Assembly: GCF_014654205.1 (NCBI RefSeq)
Contig: NZ_BNAW01000001.1
Coordinates: forward strand, 248,001-312,000
Direction: 5' to 3'
Origin: Amycolatopsis bullii
Lineage (GTDB): Bacteria; Actinomycetota; Actinomycetes; Mycobacteriales; Pseudonocardiaceae
Length of the DNA: 64,000 bases
The notes beneath the pieces are model-generated. The model worked only from the letters and a program-made list of their open reading frames with translations, made no database searches and was not told the DNA's origin. Shown here in pieces: positions 1-8,738 of this stretch; the stretch's first letter is position 1, and every line of letters starts with the position of its first letter. Made by a program: the position numbers and the translations under genes.

Positions 1-604
1 AGGTCGAGGCGAAGACCGCCGTCGTCCCGGTGAGGTTCAGCCGGTGGGCCAGCCCGGTGACGAGCACCGCGTCGACGTCGGCGAAGGTGGCCGCCTCGAT
101 GCTGGCCGTACCGGAGCCGAACGAATGCCCGGCCAGGATCACCTTGCCGAACCGCGGCCCCTGCGCACCGGACCGGACGGCCTGGATCACCTGGTGCACC
201 ACGGCCGCTTCGGTGATCGTCGTCAGCACCGCACTCGGCGGCGTGCTGCTCCCCCCGGTGCCCAGCCGGTCCAGGGCGAGCGTGGCGTAACCGGCGTTGT
301 TCATCGCCAGCCGGTAGGACCGGATCGCCGGCTGGTAACCGATGTCCCAGTAGGAACTGTTGTACGTGCCGCCGGGAACGAGCACCTGAACCGTGTTCGC
401 ACCCCCCGACGGCACGCACAGGGTGCCGTGCATCGTCTGCGGCAGCGCCACGAGCGTCACCGGGAAATACAGCTCCCGGCAGCTCGCGCCGTCCGCTCTG
501 GCGGACACGGGCACCAGCAGGAAACCCAGCGCCACCAGCACGAGCACGACGGCCCGCCGTCGACGACCGGCGGCGCGCTTCAGCCCACCAAGGATTCCGA
601 ACAC
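1..604 (-). CDS. Secreted alpha/beta hydrolase, 3' end outside window
   Basis: Partial gene running off the left edge. It starts at GTG 604-602, eight bases after a clear GGAGG ribosome site. Arg-rich residues 13-17 are followed by a hydrophobic stretch (about 18-37, ending SARA), a typical signal peptide. The mature part has the alpha/beta hydrolase look, with LVPGGTYNSSYWD (a probable oxyanion-hole region) and the nucleophile elbow GHSFGS with Ser161. The catalytic acid and His must lie beyond the window. Expected role: extracellular esterase, lipase or amidase; substrate unknown. It lies 55 bases behind the P450 gene on the same strand and could be co-transcribed with it. Confidence 0.8.
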   Translation of the reverse strand, partial: MFGILGGLKRAAGRRRRAVVLVLVALGFLLVPVSARADGASCRELYFPVTLVALPQTMHGTLCVPSGGANTVQVLVPGGTYNSSYWDIGYQPAIRSYRLAMNNAGYATLALDRLGTGGSSTPPSAVLTTITEAAVVHQVIQAVRSGAQGPRFGKVILAGHSFGSGTASIEAATFADVDAVLVTGLAHRLNLTGTTAVFAST

Positions 605-659
605 GGGAAACTACCTCCGAAAGAGATCGAAAATCAGGAAAGGGATCTTCCGGTGCCGG

Positions 660-1991
660 TCAGGCCGCGCGCCGGGGCAGCACGGTCATCGGCATCCGGT
701 CCGGGTAGGCGGCCGAAGTGACGGTGAGCCGCACCGGCACCCCCGGCACCGGGAACAGTTCCCACCCGGCCAGCACAGTGGCCGCGACCAGCGTGATTTC
801 GGTGTGGGCAAACGCCTGCCCGAGACATTGCCGCCCGCCCGCGCCGAACGGCACATACGCCCCCTTCGGGAGGCGCGCCGCTCGCTCGGGCAGCCAGCGA
901 TCGGGATCGAACCGCTCCGGATCTTCGTGGAACCGCGGATCGAAGTGCAGCGCAAAGGGGCTGAACATGACCTCCGTACCGGCGGGCAGCCGCACCCCGC
1001 CGAGTTCGATGTCCCGCAGGGCCCGCCGCATGAGAATCCAGATCGGGTACATCCGCAGGACTTCGCTGACGACGCGGCGCAGGTACCCCAGCTTCGCGAC
1101 GTCGGCGAAGGTCGCCGCGCGGCCACCCAGGACCTCGTCCACCTCCGCCCGCGCCCGCCGCTCGACCTCCGGGTGCCGCGCCAGCTCGTGGAACAGCCAG
1201 GTCAGCGCGACGGCGCTGGTCTCGCTGCCCGCGGTCAGCAGCGTGATCACCTCGTCGTAGACCTGCTCGTCGGTCATCCCCTCACCGGTGCCGGGATCCC
1301 GGGCCAGCATCAGCATGGACAGCAGATCGCCGTGGTCCTCCCCGGTGACGCGCCACCCGGCGATGACCTCGTGCACGACCCGCCGGAGCCGCTCGACGGC
1401 CCGGTCGAACCGCCGGTTGGCGGGGACGACCGGAACGTGTTCGAGGAACCGCGGCGACAACGCCCGGACCATCCCCGCCTTCAGCACCACCGGGATCGAC
1501 CGGCGTGCCTCCGCGACGGCCTGCCGCCCGAGCTCGGTGGCGAACAGCGTCTCCCCCACCACGGTGATCGCCAGCCGCTGCAGGTCGGCGTCCAGCCGGC
1601 GGACCTCCCCCGCCCGCCAGGTACCGGTCAGCTCGGTGGCGGCCCGCACCATCGTGTCCGCGTACGCGTCGAGCCGGGCACCGTGGAACGCCGGCTGCAT
1701 CAACCGGCGCTGCCGCAGGTGGAAGACCCCTTCCGACATGACGAGCCCGTTTCCCATGAACGGCCGGAAACGGTCGAAGATGATCCCCTTCGAGAAGCTG
1801 GTCCCCTGCGTCACGAGGACCTGATTGACCAACTCCGGGCTCGTCAGGAAATACGTCTCCAGCGGCCCCAGGAACAGGCGCACGATATCGCCGTGTGCCC
1901 GCAGGGAAGACGTGAACCCGACCCGCCGCCGCAACAAAGACGGCGTGTGCCCCAGCAGGATCCGACGGCCGGGTGCGACCGGGACGCTCAT
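660..1991 (-). CDS. Cytochrome P450
   Basis: 443-residue soluble P450. All core motifs are present: I-helix AGSETS (254-259) for oxygen activation, ExxR as EVLR (310-313), the PERFDPDRW region (358-366) and the heme loop FGAGGRQCLG with Cys389 as the axial thiolate. It needs ferredoxin and ferredoxin reductase partners, none of which are nearby. The sequence style (LLTAGSETSAVALTW, FDPDRWLPER) is that of bacterial P450s related to terpene and fatty-acid hydroxylases, but the substrate cannot be read from sequence. Start ATG 1991 follows GGAGAGG. It is divergent from the DUF574 methyltransferase and followed by a secreted hydrolase. Confidence 0.95.
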   Translation of the reverse strand: MSVPVAPGRRILLGHTPSLLRRRVGFTSSLRAHGDIVRLFLGPLETYFLTSPELVNQVLVTQGTSFSKGIIFDRFRPFMGNGLVMSEGVFHLRQRRLMQPAFHGARLDAYADTMVRAATELTGTWRAGEVRRLDADLQRLAITVVGETLFATELGRQAVAEARRSIPVVLKAGMVRALSPRFLEHVPVVPANRRFDRAVERLRRVVHEVIAGWRVTGEDHGDLLSMLMLARDPGTGEGMTDEQVYDEVITLLTAGSETSAVALTWLFHELARHPEVERRARAEVDEVLGGRAATFADVAKLGYLRRVVSEVLRMYPIWILMRRALRDIELGGVRLPAGTEVMFSPFALHFDPRFHEDPERFDPDRWLPERAARLPKGAYVPFGAGGRQCLGQAFAHTEITLVAATVLAGWELFPVPGVPVRLTVTSAAYPDRMPMTVLPRRAA

Positions 1992-2149
1992 TTCCTCTCC
2001 TTGGCTGTCCGGAGGAGGACTGCCACCTTAGGCCCAACCGGCGGCACGCGACAGCACCCATCGGCTGAATTGCTGTCACACCGATGGCGTAATCGGGGCC
2101 ACCGCGGGAGTGAGTATGTTCTTCGTTCGAAGGATCGAGGTGGACCGCG

Positions 2150-2977
2150 ATGACACAACACCGGGAAGAGGAATGGGTTCCTCCGGGTATCGACACGACG
2201 AAACCCAGCAGTTCCCGCACCTACGACTATCTGCTCGGTGGCGCGCACAATTTCCAGGCCGACCGGGACGCCGCCGAACAGGCCGAGAAGATCATGCCCG
2301 GCATCCGCGACGTCGCCCGCCTCAACCGCGCGTTCCTCGGCCGGGTCGTGCGCACCCTGATGGACCTGGGTATCCGGCAGTTCCTCGACATCGGCTCGGG
2401 GATTCCCACGGTGGGCAACGTCCACCAGATCGCCGCCGAGCTCGACCCCCGGTGCCGGGTCGTCTACGTCGACCGCGACCCGATCGCCGTCACGCACAGC
2501 AAGATGCTCCTGCGCGCCAGCGAAAACGCCACCATCGCCCACGGCGACTTCACCGACCCCGGCGGCATCTTCGCCGACCCGGACGTGCGCCGGCTCGACT
2601 TCGGCGAACCCATCGGCCTGCTCATGGTCGCCATGCTGCACTGGATCCCCGACGCCAGCGACCCCCACACCCTCCTCGCCGAATATCGCCGCCGCGTCCC
2701 GCCCGGCAGCTATCTGGCGATCTCGCACATGATCAGCGACCAGGAAGGCAACCGGATCAACACGGCGGTGGGCACGTTCAACCAGGCCAGGGGCCAGGAC
2801 CAGGCGACCACCCGGACCTACGGGGAAGTCGCGGCGATGTTCGGCGACTTCGAGCTGATCGAACCCGGCCTGGTCGGCTGCGCCCTCTGGCGACCGGGCG
2901 GTCCCGGCGACATCTCCGATGATCCCTATACCAACACGCAGCTCTACGGCGGAGTGGCGCGAAAAGTCGCTGGATAA
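2150..2977 (+). CDS. DUF574 family SAM-dependent methyltransferase
   Basis: 275 residues, with the hallmarks of the actinobacterial DUF574 / Methyltransf_19 family: N-terminal P(S)SSRTYDYLLGGAHNF, SAM-binding motif I FLDIGSGIPT (residues 78-87), an acidic YVDRDPIAVTHS strand for the SAM ribose, and a GLLMVAMLHWIPD strand. This family is greatly expanded in filamentous actinomycetes and its substrates are mostly unknown. The ATG at 2150 is preceded by a modest CGAGGTGG. It is divergent from the P450 across a 158-base spacer that must hold both promoters. A role in tailoring a metabolite together with the P450 is only a guess. Confidence 0.9.
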   Translation: MTQHREEEWVPPGIDTTKPSSSRTYDYLLGGAHNFQADRDAAEQAEKIMPGIRDVARLNRAFLGRVVRTLMDLGIRQFLDIGSGIPTVGNVHQIAAELDPRCRVVYVDRDPIAVTHSKMLLRASENATIAHGDFTDPGGIFADPDVRRLDFGEPIGLLMVAMLHWIPDASDPHTLLAEYRRRVPPGSYLAISHMISDQEGNRINTAVGTFNQARGQDQATTRTYGEVAAMFGDFELIEPGLVGCALWRPGGPGDISDDPYTNTQLYGGVARKVAG

Positions 2978-3261
2978 TCCGCTGCCGTATATTCCGTTAT
3001 ACACTTTACTGCCGCCGTGATTCCGCATTCGCGGTGAGCGCGGAAAAATATCTCCGGGAAAGCGGCGGGAACGTTATTCCCCGGCTTTGTGGCCGCCGCC
3101 GCGCGACCCCGAATGCGCTGTCAGACAACGATCATCGGGGCCGACGTCCCGGTCGGCCGAATGCGCCCACCCTGTTGGTCGCGTCGGCTCCGGTGCCTTG
3201 CGGGTAACGTCGACCGGTCGTTCGCCGTCCGTTGTCCGGTCCCTCTCCGAGTGGAGGCCCG
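2978..3261. other. Intergenic spacer, no gene seen
   Basis: Between the methyltransferase and the HoxX-like gene. It is less GC-rich near 2978-3090 and holds short inverted matches (TTCCGC near 3022 with GCGGAA near 3040) but no convincing terminator with a T-run. The 3' part carries the ribosome site GTGGAGG (3251-3257) for the TTG start at 3262. No conserved protein could be read in any frame. Confidence 0.5.
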
Positions 3262-4956
3262 TTGAAAATCCTGCTGTTGTGCTCGGCGTTCAACGGACTC
3301 AGCCAGCGCGCCCGGCTCGGCCTGCGCGACCGCGGCCACCAGGTCACGGTCCGGACCGTGACCGATCCGCAGTAGATCGCCGCGGCCGCGGCCGCCACGG
3401 ATCCCGAGCTGATCGTCTGCCCGTTCCTGCGGCAGCGGGTGCCGGAGGCCGTCTGGCGCCGCCACCGCACGATCATCATCCACCCCGGGCCCGAAGGGGA
3501 CCGCGGCCCGTCCGCGCTCGACTGGGCGATCATGGACGCCGAACCCGCCTGGGGCGTCACCGCCCGGCAAGCGACCGGGGACCTCGACGGCGGGCCGGTC
3601 TGGGGCACGCGGGTGTTCCGGATGCCGTCCGAACCGCCACGCAAGAGCACTCTCTACAACACCGAGGTGTCCGACGCGGCGATGAGCCTGCTCGCCGAGG
3701 TCGTGGCCAAGGCGGAAGCCCCCGGGTTCACGCCCCGCCGCCAGGATCGGCGGGCGGTGACCGTCCGCCCCTTGGCCCGGCAGGCCGACCGGGCCTTCTC
3801 CTGGGGCGACCCGACCGCCCGCATCCTGCGCCGCATCCGCGCCGCGGACGGCCATCCCGGCGTGCACACCGAGCTCGCCGGGATGCCGGTGGCGGTGTTC
3901 GACGCCCATCCCGGGGAGGCCTCGGCCGGCGAGCCCGGCACCATCGCGGCCCGCGGCCGGGGTGCCGTACTGGTCCGCACCGGCGACGGCGCGTTGTGGA
4001 TCGGGCAGGCGCGGCGGCTGGCTCCGGAAGCGCCGGGGACGACGGTCAAGCTGCCCGCGGTGCTCGCGCTCGGGGACCGCGTCCGCGAGGTGCCGGTGGC
4101 CGCCGTCCCGCCGGGCCTGCGGGAAATCGGCTACCGGCGGGTCGGCCGGGTGGGGTGGCTGCAGTTCGCGTTCGCCAACGGCGCGATGTCCACCGGTCAG
4201 TGCCGCCGGCTCGCCGCGGCCGTGCGCCACGCCGCCGCGCAGGACACCGCCGTCCTGGACCTGGCCGGCGGCGAAGTCTTCGCCAACGGCATTCACCTGG
4301 GCGTGATCGACGCCCACCCGGACCCCGCGGCCGAGGCCTGGCGGAACATCATCGCGATCGACGACCTCTGCCGGGAGATCATCGGCTGCATCGGCCAGGT
4401 CGTGGTCGCCGCGCTCGCCGGCGACGCGGGCGCGGGTGGCGTCATGCCCGCACTCGGTGCCGACGAAGTGATCGCCCGGGACGGGGTGCTGCTCAACCCG
4501 CACTACCGCAGGATGGGCCTGTACGGCTCGGGGTACTGGACGTACCTGCTGCCTCGCCGGGCCGGCGAAGACCAGGCCCGGCGGCTGACCACCGGCTGCG
4601 AGCCGATCGCCGCGGCCGAGGCGGCCGAGCTCGGGATCGTCGACCGCCTCGTCGGCGGCGACCGCGCGGAGTTCGCCGGAACCGTGCTCGACCACGCCAC
4701 CGCGCTGACCGCCGACGCGGCCGCTCTCGTCCGCCGCAAGCAGGCGGCGCGCGACGCCGACGAGCAACGCCGTCCGCTGGAGACCTACCGGGTCCGGGAA
4801 CTCGCCGAGATGAGCCAGGACATCTTCGACGACCGCCACGGCTTCGCCGGCGCCCGGCGCGCCTTCCTCACCGGACGCGCGCCCGGCCCGGCACCGGAAC
4901 CGGAACCGCCCGTGCTTCCGGTCCCTCGCCTGCCCGGGATGACGCCGGTCGGCTGA
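3262..4956 (+). pseudogene. hoxX: HoxX/HypX-like formyl transferase-enoyl-CoA hydratase fusion with in-frame TAG
   Basis: Read from TTG 3262 (good GGAGG seven bases upstream) the frame gives MKILLLCSAFNGLSQRA..., the typical HoxX start, then meets TAG at 3373-3375 (codon 38) and continues open to 4956. The rest is intact: HPG...GDRGPSALDW from His74 (formyl-tetrahydrofolate-hydrolase-like domain) and a C-terminal enoyl-CoA hydratase-like domain (FANGAMSTGQC, GAGGVMPALGADEV, GIVDRLV). HoxX/HypX makes CO from formyl-THF for the [NiFe]-hydrogenase active site in air. No hydrogenase genes lie in this window. Either the gene is broken, the TAG is a sequence error or read through, or translation starts at GTG 3439, which would lose the first beta-alpha units. 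Length without the stop matches the family. Confidence 0.75.
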
Positions 4957-4975
4957 CGGTCCGAGGACGGCGCCG

Positions 4976-5398
4976 TCAGCCGGCCGAATCCGGTCCCAGT
5001 GCGCGTTCCAGCAGCGCACCCAGCTGGTCGAGTTCCGCCGCGGACAGGGCGCCGAAAGACGACTCGGCGATGCCGTCGACGAGCTCCTGGCCCGCGGCGC
5101 GCAGCCGTGCTCCCTCCTTGGTGAGCCGGTGCCGGACCGCCCGCCCGGGGCCGGGGACGCGTTCGATGAGCCCGCGGTCGGCCATTCGGGTCGCCAGCGA
5201 GCCGAAGGACTGGTCGGTCTGGAAGGTCAGCACCGCCAGCTCGTGCAGCGAGGCGTCCGGGCGGCGGTCCAGGTGGCGCAGGGTGTCCCACTGCACGAGG
5301 GAAAGCCCGAGCGGCGCCAGCGCCCGGCTCAGCGTCCGGTGGTGGCGGTGCTGCAGGCGCTTGACGGCCAGTGCGACGTCGCCGGGGCGGTACTTCAT
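4976..5398 (-). CDS. MarR family transcriptional regulator
   Basis: 140 residues, normal MarR length. The winged helix is evident: LSLVQWDTLRHLDRRPDASLHELAVLTFQTDQSFGSLATRMADRGLIERVPGPGRAVRHRLTKEG split across residues about 32-97, including the recognition helix and the wing arginines. Helices at both ends form the dimer interface. The gene is divergent from the alpha/beta hydrolase (5487) across 88 bases that contain AT-rich palindromes suited to a MarR dimer, so it most likely represses itself and the hydrolase. It ends 19 bases from the HoxX-like stop (convergent). Confidence 0.92.
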   Translation of the reverse strand: MKYRPGDVALAVKRLQHRHHRTLSRALAPLGLSLVQWDTLRHLDRRPDASLHELAVLTFQTDQSFGSLATRMADRGLIERVPGPGRAVRHRLTKEGARLRAAGQELVDGIAESSFGALSAAELDQLGALLERALGPDSAG

Positions 5399-5429
5399 GC
5401 GATCACCCTATCCCATCGAGGTCAGGTTG

Positions 5430-5467
5430 CTTATCTAAGAAAGCTTATATAAGGTTCCTTATATCGG
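5430..5467. promoter_or_regulatory. Putative MarR operator, repeated CTTATATAAG palindromes
   Basis: Within the MarR/hydrolase divergent promoter: CTTATCTAAG (5430-5439, one mismatch from a perfect dyad), CTTATATAAG (5444-5453, perfect dyad) and a half-copy CTTATATC (5458-5465). Spacing is 14 bases, not a helical turn multiple. The AT-rich dyads stand out sharply from the surrounding high GC and lie between the two start codons, which is where a MarR autoregulatory operator is expected. Confidence 0.6.
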
Positions 5468-5486
5468 ACCTCCGAAAGAAGGAACC

Positions 5487-6245
5487 ATGACGACCGTCCA
5501 CACCGGAACCCGCACCCTCGGCCCGGCCGAGGTGACCCTCCAGGACCGCGACCGCACCCGGACTTTCCTGCTCCTGCACGGCGGTGGCGGCGTGGCGACG
5601 ATGACCGGCTTCGCCGATCTGCTCGCCGACCGCACCCGCTCCCGCGTGCTGCTGCCCACCCACCCGGGCTTCGCCGGCACCCCGAAGGCCGCCGGCCTGA
5701 CCGGCGTGCCCGAGCTGGCCCGCCTCTACGTCGACCTGCTGGCGGACCTCGACCTCACGGACGTCACCGTGATCGGCAACTCCTTCGGCGGCTGGCTGGC
5801 CGCCGAGATCGCGCTGCAGCGGAGTCCGCGCGTGCGCGGCGCGGTGATCGTCGACGGGATCGGCATCGAGGTCGAAGGCCACCCCCTGACCGACATCAGC
5901 GGGATGTCCCCGGCGGAGATCCGGGCGCTGTCCTTCCACGACCCCGCCAAGGCGCCGGTCCCGCCGGGCGGCGGCACCGGCCCGAGCCCGGACGTGCGCG
6001 CCCTCATCGGGTACACCGGGCCGGCCATGACCGATCCGGCGCTCGCCGGGCGGCTCGGCGAGCTCGACCTCCCCGTGCACGTGATCTGGGGCGAAAGCGA
6101 CGGCATCGCCGGGCCGGAGTACGGGAAGGCCTACGCCGCCGCGATCCCGGGGTCGACGTTCACCCTGCTCCCCCGGACCGGCCACCTGCCGCAGGTCGAG
6201 ACGCCCGAAGGACTGCTGGCCGCGTTACCGGACCTCGCGGGCTGA
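5487..6245 (+). CDS. Alpha/beta hydrolase
   Basis: 252 residues, single-domain cytoplasmic hydrolase. LLLHGGGGVATM (28-39) forms the oxyanion region, GNSFGGW holds the nucleophile Ser99, WGESDGI the likely acid, and RTGHLPQ the catalytic His near the C-terminus. There is no signal peptide. Substrate unknown; the family includes esterases, haloperoxidase-like and C-C hydrolases. AGGAACC lies just upstream of ATG 5487. Probably controlled by the divergent MarR protein. Confidence 0.92.
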   Translation: MTTVHTGTRTLGPAEVTLQDRDRTRTFLLLHGGGGVATMTGFADLLADRTRSRVLLPTHPGFAGTPKAAGLTGVPELARLYVDLLADLDLTDVTVIGNSFGGWLAAEIALQRSPRVRGAVIVDGIGIEVEGHPLTDISGMSPAEIRALSFHDPAKAPVPPGGGTGPSPDVRALIGYTGPAMTDPALAGRLGELDLPVHVIWGESDGIAGPEYGKAYAAAIPGSTFTLLPRTGHLPQVETPEGLLAALPDLAG

Positions 6246-6660
6246 CGCATTCATGATCGATCGGCAGATCGAAAACGATCGGCGCACCCGCTGTTCGGCC
6301 GGTTGCCACCGGCGTTCTACTCCGTCCGCCGTGCGACTTCCCGAAAGTGCAGCGTCCCGGCTCTGTCGAATTTCCACCGGTCCCGCGCGCAGTTCATGAA
6401 TCGTTTTTGACTGCCGAAGCCCGATGCGCCGAACGGATCATTGCCCCGACCTGCACCGTTACGAGCGTTTCCGCATCGCGACCATACCGTGACCTGTGGC
6501 GACGGCTCCGAATGAAACACCGGGGCGGGATGCGGCGATTAGTACAGCGGGTGACCATCCCGCTACGCGGAACGGAGCAGCCGGCTGGGCTACCCGCACG
6601 AGAGCTGGTTCCCCCGGTTCGCGAGGGGGGTCCAGACCATTTCTGGCGGACGGGGAGAAG
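6246..6660. other. Intergenic/leader region before histidine kinase
   Basis: 415 bases with no gene that looks real. The first part contains clustered GATCG words (ATGATCGATCGG, AGATCG, ACGATCGG at 6252-6282), including the small dyad CGATCGGCAGATCG. The frame of the histidine kinase stays open back to 6496, but the residues there are low-complexity (Thr/Gly/Arg/Ser) and the ribosome site GGGGAG at 6651-6656 points to a start at 6661. Confidence 0.4.
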
Positions 6661-7338
6661 ATGCGCCGGACATTCGTCGTCGCCGACTTCGGTCGTCCCG
6701 CGGGGTACGAAGACCGGCTCAAACGCGTGCTCCACGATCTGCACGACGGGCTCGGGCCGACGCTCACGGCCGCCGTCCTGGGGTTGCGCGCCGCCCGGGA
6801 GCTGCTCGGGCGGGACCGGGCGGGCACCGAGCACCTCCTGGCCCGGCTCGAGGACGAGCTCTACGGCGCGATCACCGACCTGCGGCGGATCGTGGCCGAC
6901 GCCCGGCCGCCCGCCCTCGACGAGGCCGGGCTGGTGCAGGCCGTGCGGCGGTACGCGGCCACGCTCACCGGGCGGGTGCCCGCCGAACACGGGCCGCTGC
7001 GGGTCGGGGTCGAGGTCCGCGGCGAGCTGCCGCCGCTGCCGGCGGAGGTCGAGGTCACCGCCTACCGGATCATCCGCGAGGCACTGGTGAACGTCGCCCG
7101 CCACTCCGGGGCCCGGGAGTGCACCGTGCACCTCTGGCCCCGGGACGGCGACCTGCACGTGGAGATCGTCGACGACGGCGTGGGCACCGACGGCGGCGCC
7201 CTGCCCACGGTCGGCGGGACCGGGCTGCGGTCGATGCGGGAACGCGCCGGCGACCTCGGCGGCGGCTGCCGGATCGAGCCGGTTTCCTCCGGTGGCACGC
7301 GGATCGCCGCCTGGCTGCCGCTCGCCGCGGGGAAGTGA
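6661..7338 (+). CDS. NarL-type sensor histidine kinase without input domain
   Basis: 225 residues from ATG 6661 (GGGGAGAAG before it). The dimerisation/phospho-acceptor helix reads RVLHDLHDGLGPTLTA, with His28 the likely phosphorylated residue (HisKA_3 pattern). The HATPase domain follows: N-box EALVNVARHSGA, G1 box VDDGVG and a GTGLRSM G2 box. There is essentially no N-terminal sensor or membrane segment, so input must come from another protein or a cytoplasmic signal. The response regulator gene follows after 4 bases, forming a two-component operon. The two genes lie directly upstream of the CIS island and are candidates for its control. Confidence 0.88.
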   Translation: MRRTFVVADFGRPAGYEDRLKRVLHDLHDGLGPTLTAAVLGLRAARELLGRDRAGTEHLLARLEDELYGAITDLRRIVADARPPALDEAGLVQAVRRYAATLTGRVPAEHGPLRVGVEVRGELPPLPAEVEVTAYRIIREALVNVARHSGARECTVHLWPRDGDLHVEIVDDGVGTDGGALPTVGGTGLRSMRERAGDLGGGCRIEPVSSGGTRIAAWLPLAAGK

Positions 7339-7342
7339 GGCC

Positions 7343-7993
7343 GTGTTCGGTTCCCTGCGCGTCCTCGTGGTGGACGACCACCCCGTCTTCCGGTCCGCGC
7401 TCTGCGCGATGCTCGACGCCACCGACGGGATGGAGGTCGCCGGCGAGGCCGCCGACGGCCTGACCGCGGTCGCCGACGCGGGCCGGCTCGAACCCGACGT
7501 CGTCCTGATGGACCTGAACCTCCCGGACCTGGACGGGGTCGAGGCGACGCGGCGGATCGTGAGCGCGAGCCCGCACACCGGCGTGCTCATGCTGACCATG
7601 TTCGAGAACGAGGCCGCGGTGTTCGCCGCCATGCGCGCGGGCGCCCGCGGCTACCTGCTCAAGGGCGCGCGCAACGAGCAGATCATCCGCGCGGTCCGGG
7701 TGATCGGCGACGGCGAAGCCATCTTCAGCCCGGCGATCGCCACCCGGGTGCTGTCGCTGTTCGGGACGGCGACCCCGCGCGACGAGTCGTTCCCGCGGCT
7801 CACCCTGCGTGAAAAGGAGATCCTGCGGCTCGTCGCGCAGGGCATGGGCAACGCGTCGATCGCCGAGGAACTGGTGCTGAGCCACAAGACCGTGCGCAAC
7901 CACGTGTCCCACATCTTCCGCAAGCTCCGGGTCACCGACCGCACGCAGGCCATCGCGAAGGCCCGCGAGGCCGGCATTGCCCGATCGGAGTAA
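7343..7993 (+). CDS. NarL/LuxR response regulator
   Basis: 216 residues from GTG 7343. Receiver domain: acidic pair Asp11-Asp12, phospho-acceptor Asp57 in VLMDLNLPD, a Thr-containing LMLTMF strand and conserved Lys in YLLKGA. The LuxR helix-turn-helix lies near the C-terminus (LTLREKEILRLVAQGMGN, then ELVLSHKTVRNHVSHIFRKL). It is a complete, standard partner for the preceding kinase. An upstream in-frame start at 7292 would overlap the kinase and add an unconserved tail, so it was not chosen. Confidence 0.93.
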   Translation: MFGSLRVLVVDDHPVFRSALCAMLDATDGMEVAGEAADGLTAVADAGRLEPDVVLMDLNLPDLDGVEATRRIVSASPHTGVLMLTMFENEAAVFAAMRAGARGYLLKGARNEQIIRAVRVIGDGEAIFSPAIATRVLSLFGTATPRDESFPRLTLREKEILRLVAQGMGNASIAEELVLSHKTVRNHVSHIFRKLRVTDRTQAIAKAREAGIARSE

Positions 7994-7999
7994 GAAAGC

Positions 8000-8024
8000 G
8001 GGACATATCGGGACTCCATGTCCC
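8000..8024. promoter_or_regulatory. Inverted repeat GGGACAT-N11-ATGTCCC upstream of orphan LuxR gene
   Basis: Perfect 7-bp arms (8000-8006 and 8018-8024) lie 73 bases upstream of the LuxR-type start and 7 bases after the response regulator stop. The spacer holds a further CGGGAC word. It could be an operator for either regulator or a weak terminator; there is no T-run, so an operator seems likelier. Confidence 0.45.
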
Positions 8025-8097
8025 TGTTCGGCGGGCGTCCGCGCCACGATCCTTGGGGGTGGAGCGATCCGAAGTCGTTCGAGGGAGGGCCACACCC

Positions 8098-8724
8098 ATG
8101 ATCACCGACCAGGTTCCGGTGCTGCTGCACGCCACCGACACCATCACCCACGCGGGCGTCACGGCCGCGCTGCGGTCACGTCCCGAAATCCGCTTCGCCG
8201 ATGAGGACTCCGGCGAGCCCGCCGTCGTGCTGGTCATCGTCGAGCGGCTGAACGAACAGGCGCGGCAACTGCTGCGCAGCCTCCAGTGCGCCGGCCACGC
8301 GGGCGTCGTCCTGGTCGCCGGTGAGGTGGAGGACTCGGAGCTGCTCGACGTCGTGGGCAACGGCGTGTCGGCGATCATCCGCCGGGCCGACGCCACCCCG
8401 GACACGCTGGTGCGGCTGGTGAAGGCCGCGGCCGTCGGCGAAGGTGCGCTGCCGCCCGACCTGCTGGGCCGCCTGCTGTCGCGGGTGTCCCGGCTGCAGC
8501 GGGACGTGCTGCGCCCGAACGGCTGGGACCTCGCCGGGATGTCCCAGCGGGAGACGCGGGTGCTGCGGCTGGTCGCCGACGGGTTCGAGACCAAGGAGAT
8601 CGCCGACCAGCTCAGCTACTCGGAGCGGACGGTGAAGTCGATCCTGCACGACATCACCAACCGCTTCCAGCTCCGCAACCGCGCCCACGCGGTGGCCTTC
8701 GCCATGCGCGAAGGGCTGATCTAG
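8098..8724 (+). CDS. Orphan LuxR-type transcriptional regulator
   Basis: 208 residues from ATG 8098 (GGGAGGG ribosome site). The C-terminal LuxR helix-turn-helix is clear: MSQRETRVLRLVADGFETKE followed by QLSYSERTVKSILHDITNRF. The N-terminal ~120 residues keep the alternating receiver-like pattern, but the acidic pocket and phospho-acceptor Asp are missing (AVVLVIVERLNE where DVVLMD is expected), so it is an atypical, phosphorylation-independent receiver. Similar LuxR genes occur at the edge of Streptomyces CIS clusters. Its position, convergent with the first CIS-side gene 14 bases away, makes it a candidate CIS regulator. Confidence 0.88.
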   Translation: MITDQVPVLLHATDTITHAGVTAALRSRPEIRFADEDSGEPAVVLVIVERLNEQARQLLRSLQCAGHAGVVLVAGEVEDSELLDVVGNGVSAIIRRADATPDTLVRLVKAAAVGEGALPPDLLGRLLSRVSRLQRDVLRPNGWDLAGMSQRETRVLRLVADGFETKEIADQLSYSERTVKSILHDITNRFQLRNRAHAVAFAMREGLI

Positions 8725-8738
8725 CACGAGGCCACGGC

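Noticed and set aside
6496..6660. N-terminal extension of the histidine kinase
   Set aside because: Low-complexity residues and a good ribosome site directly before ATG 6661 favour the shorter protein.
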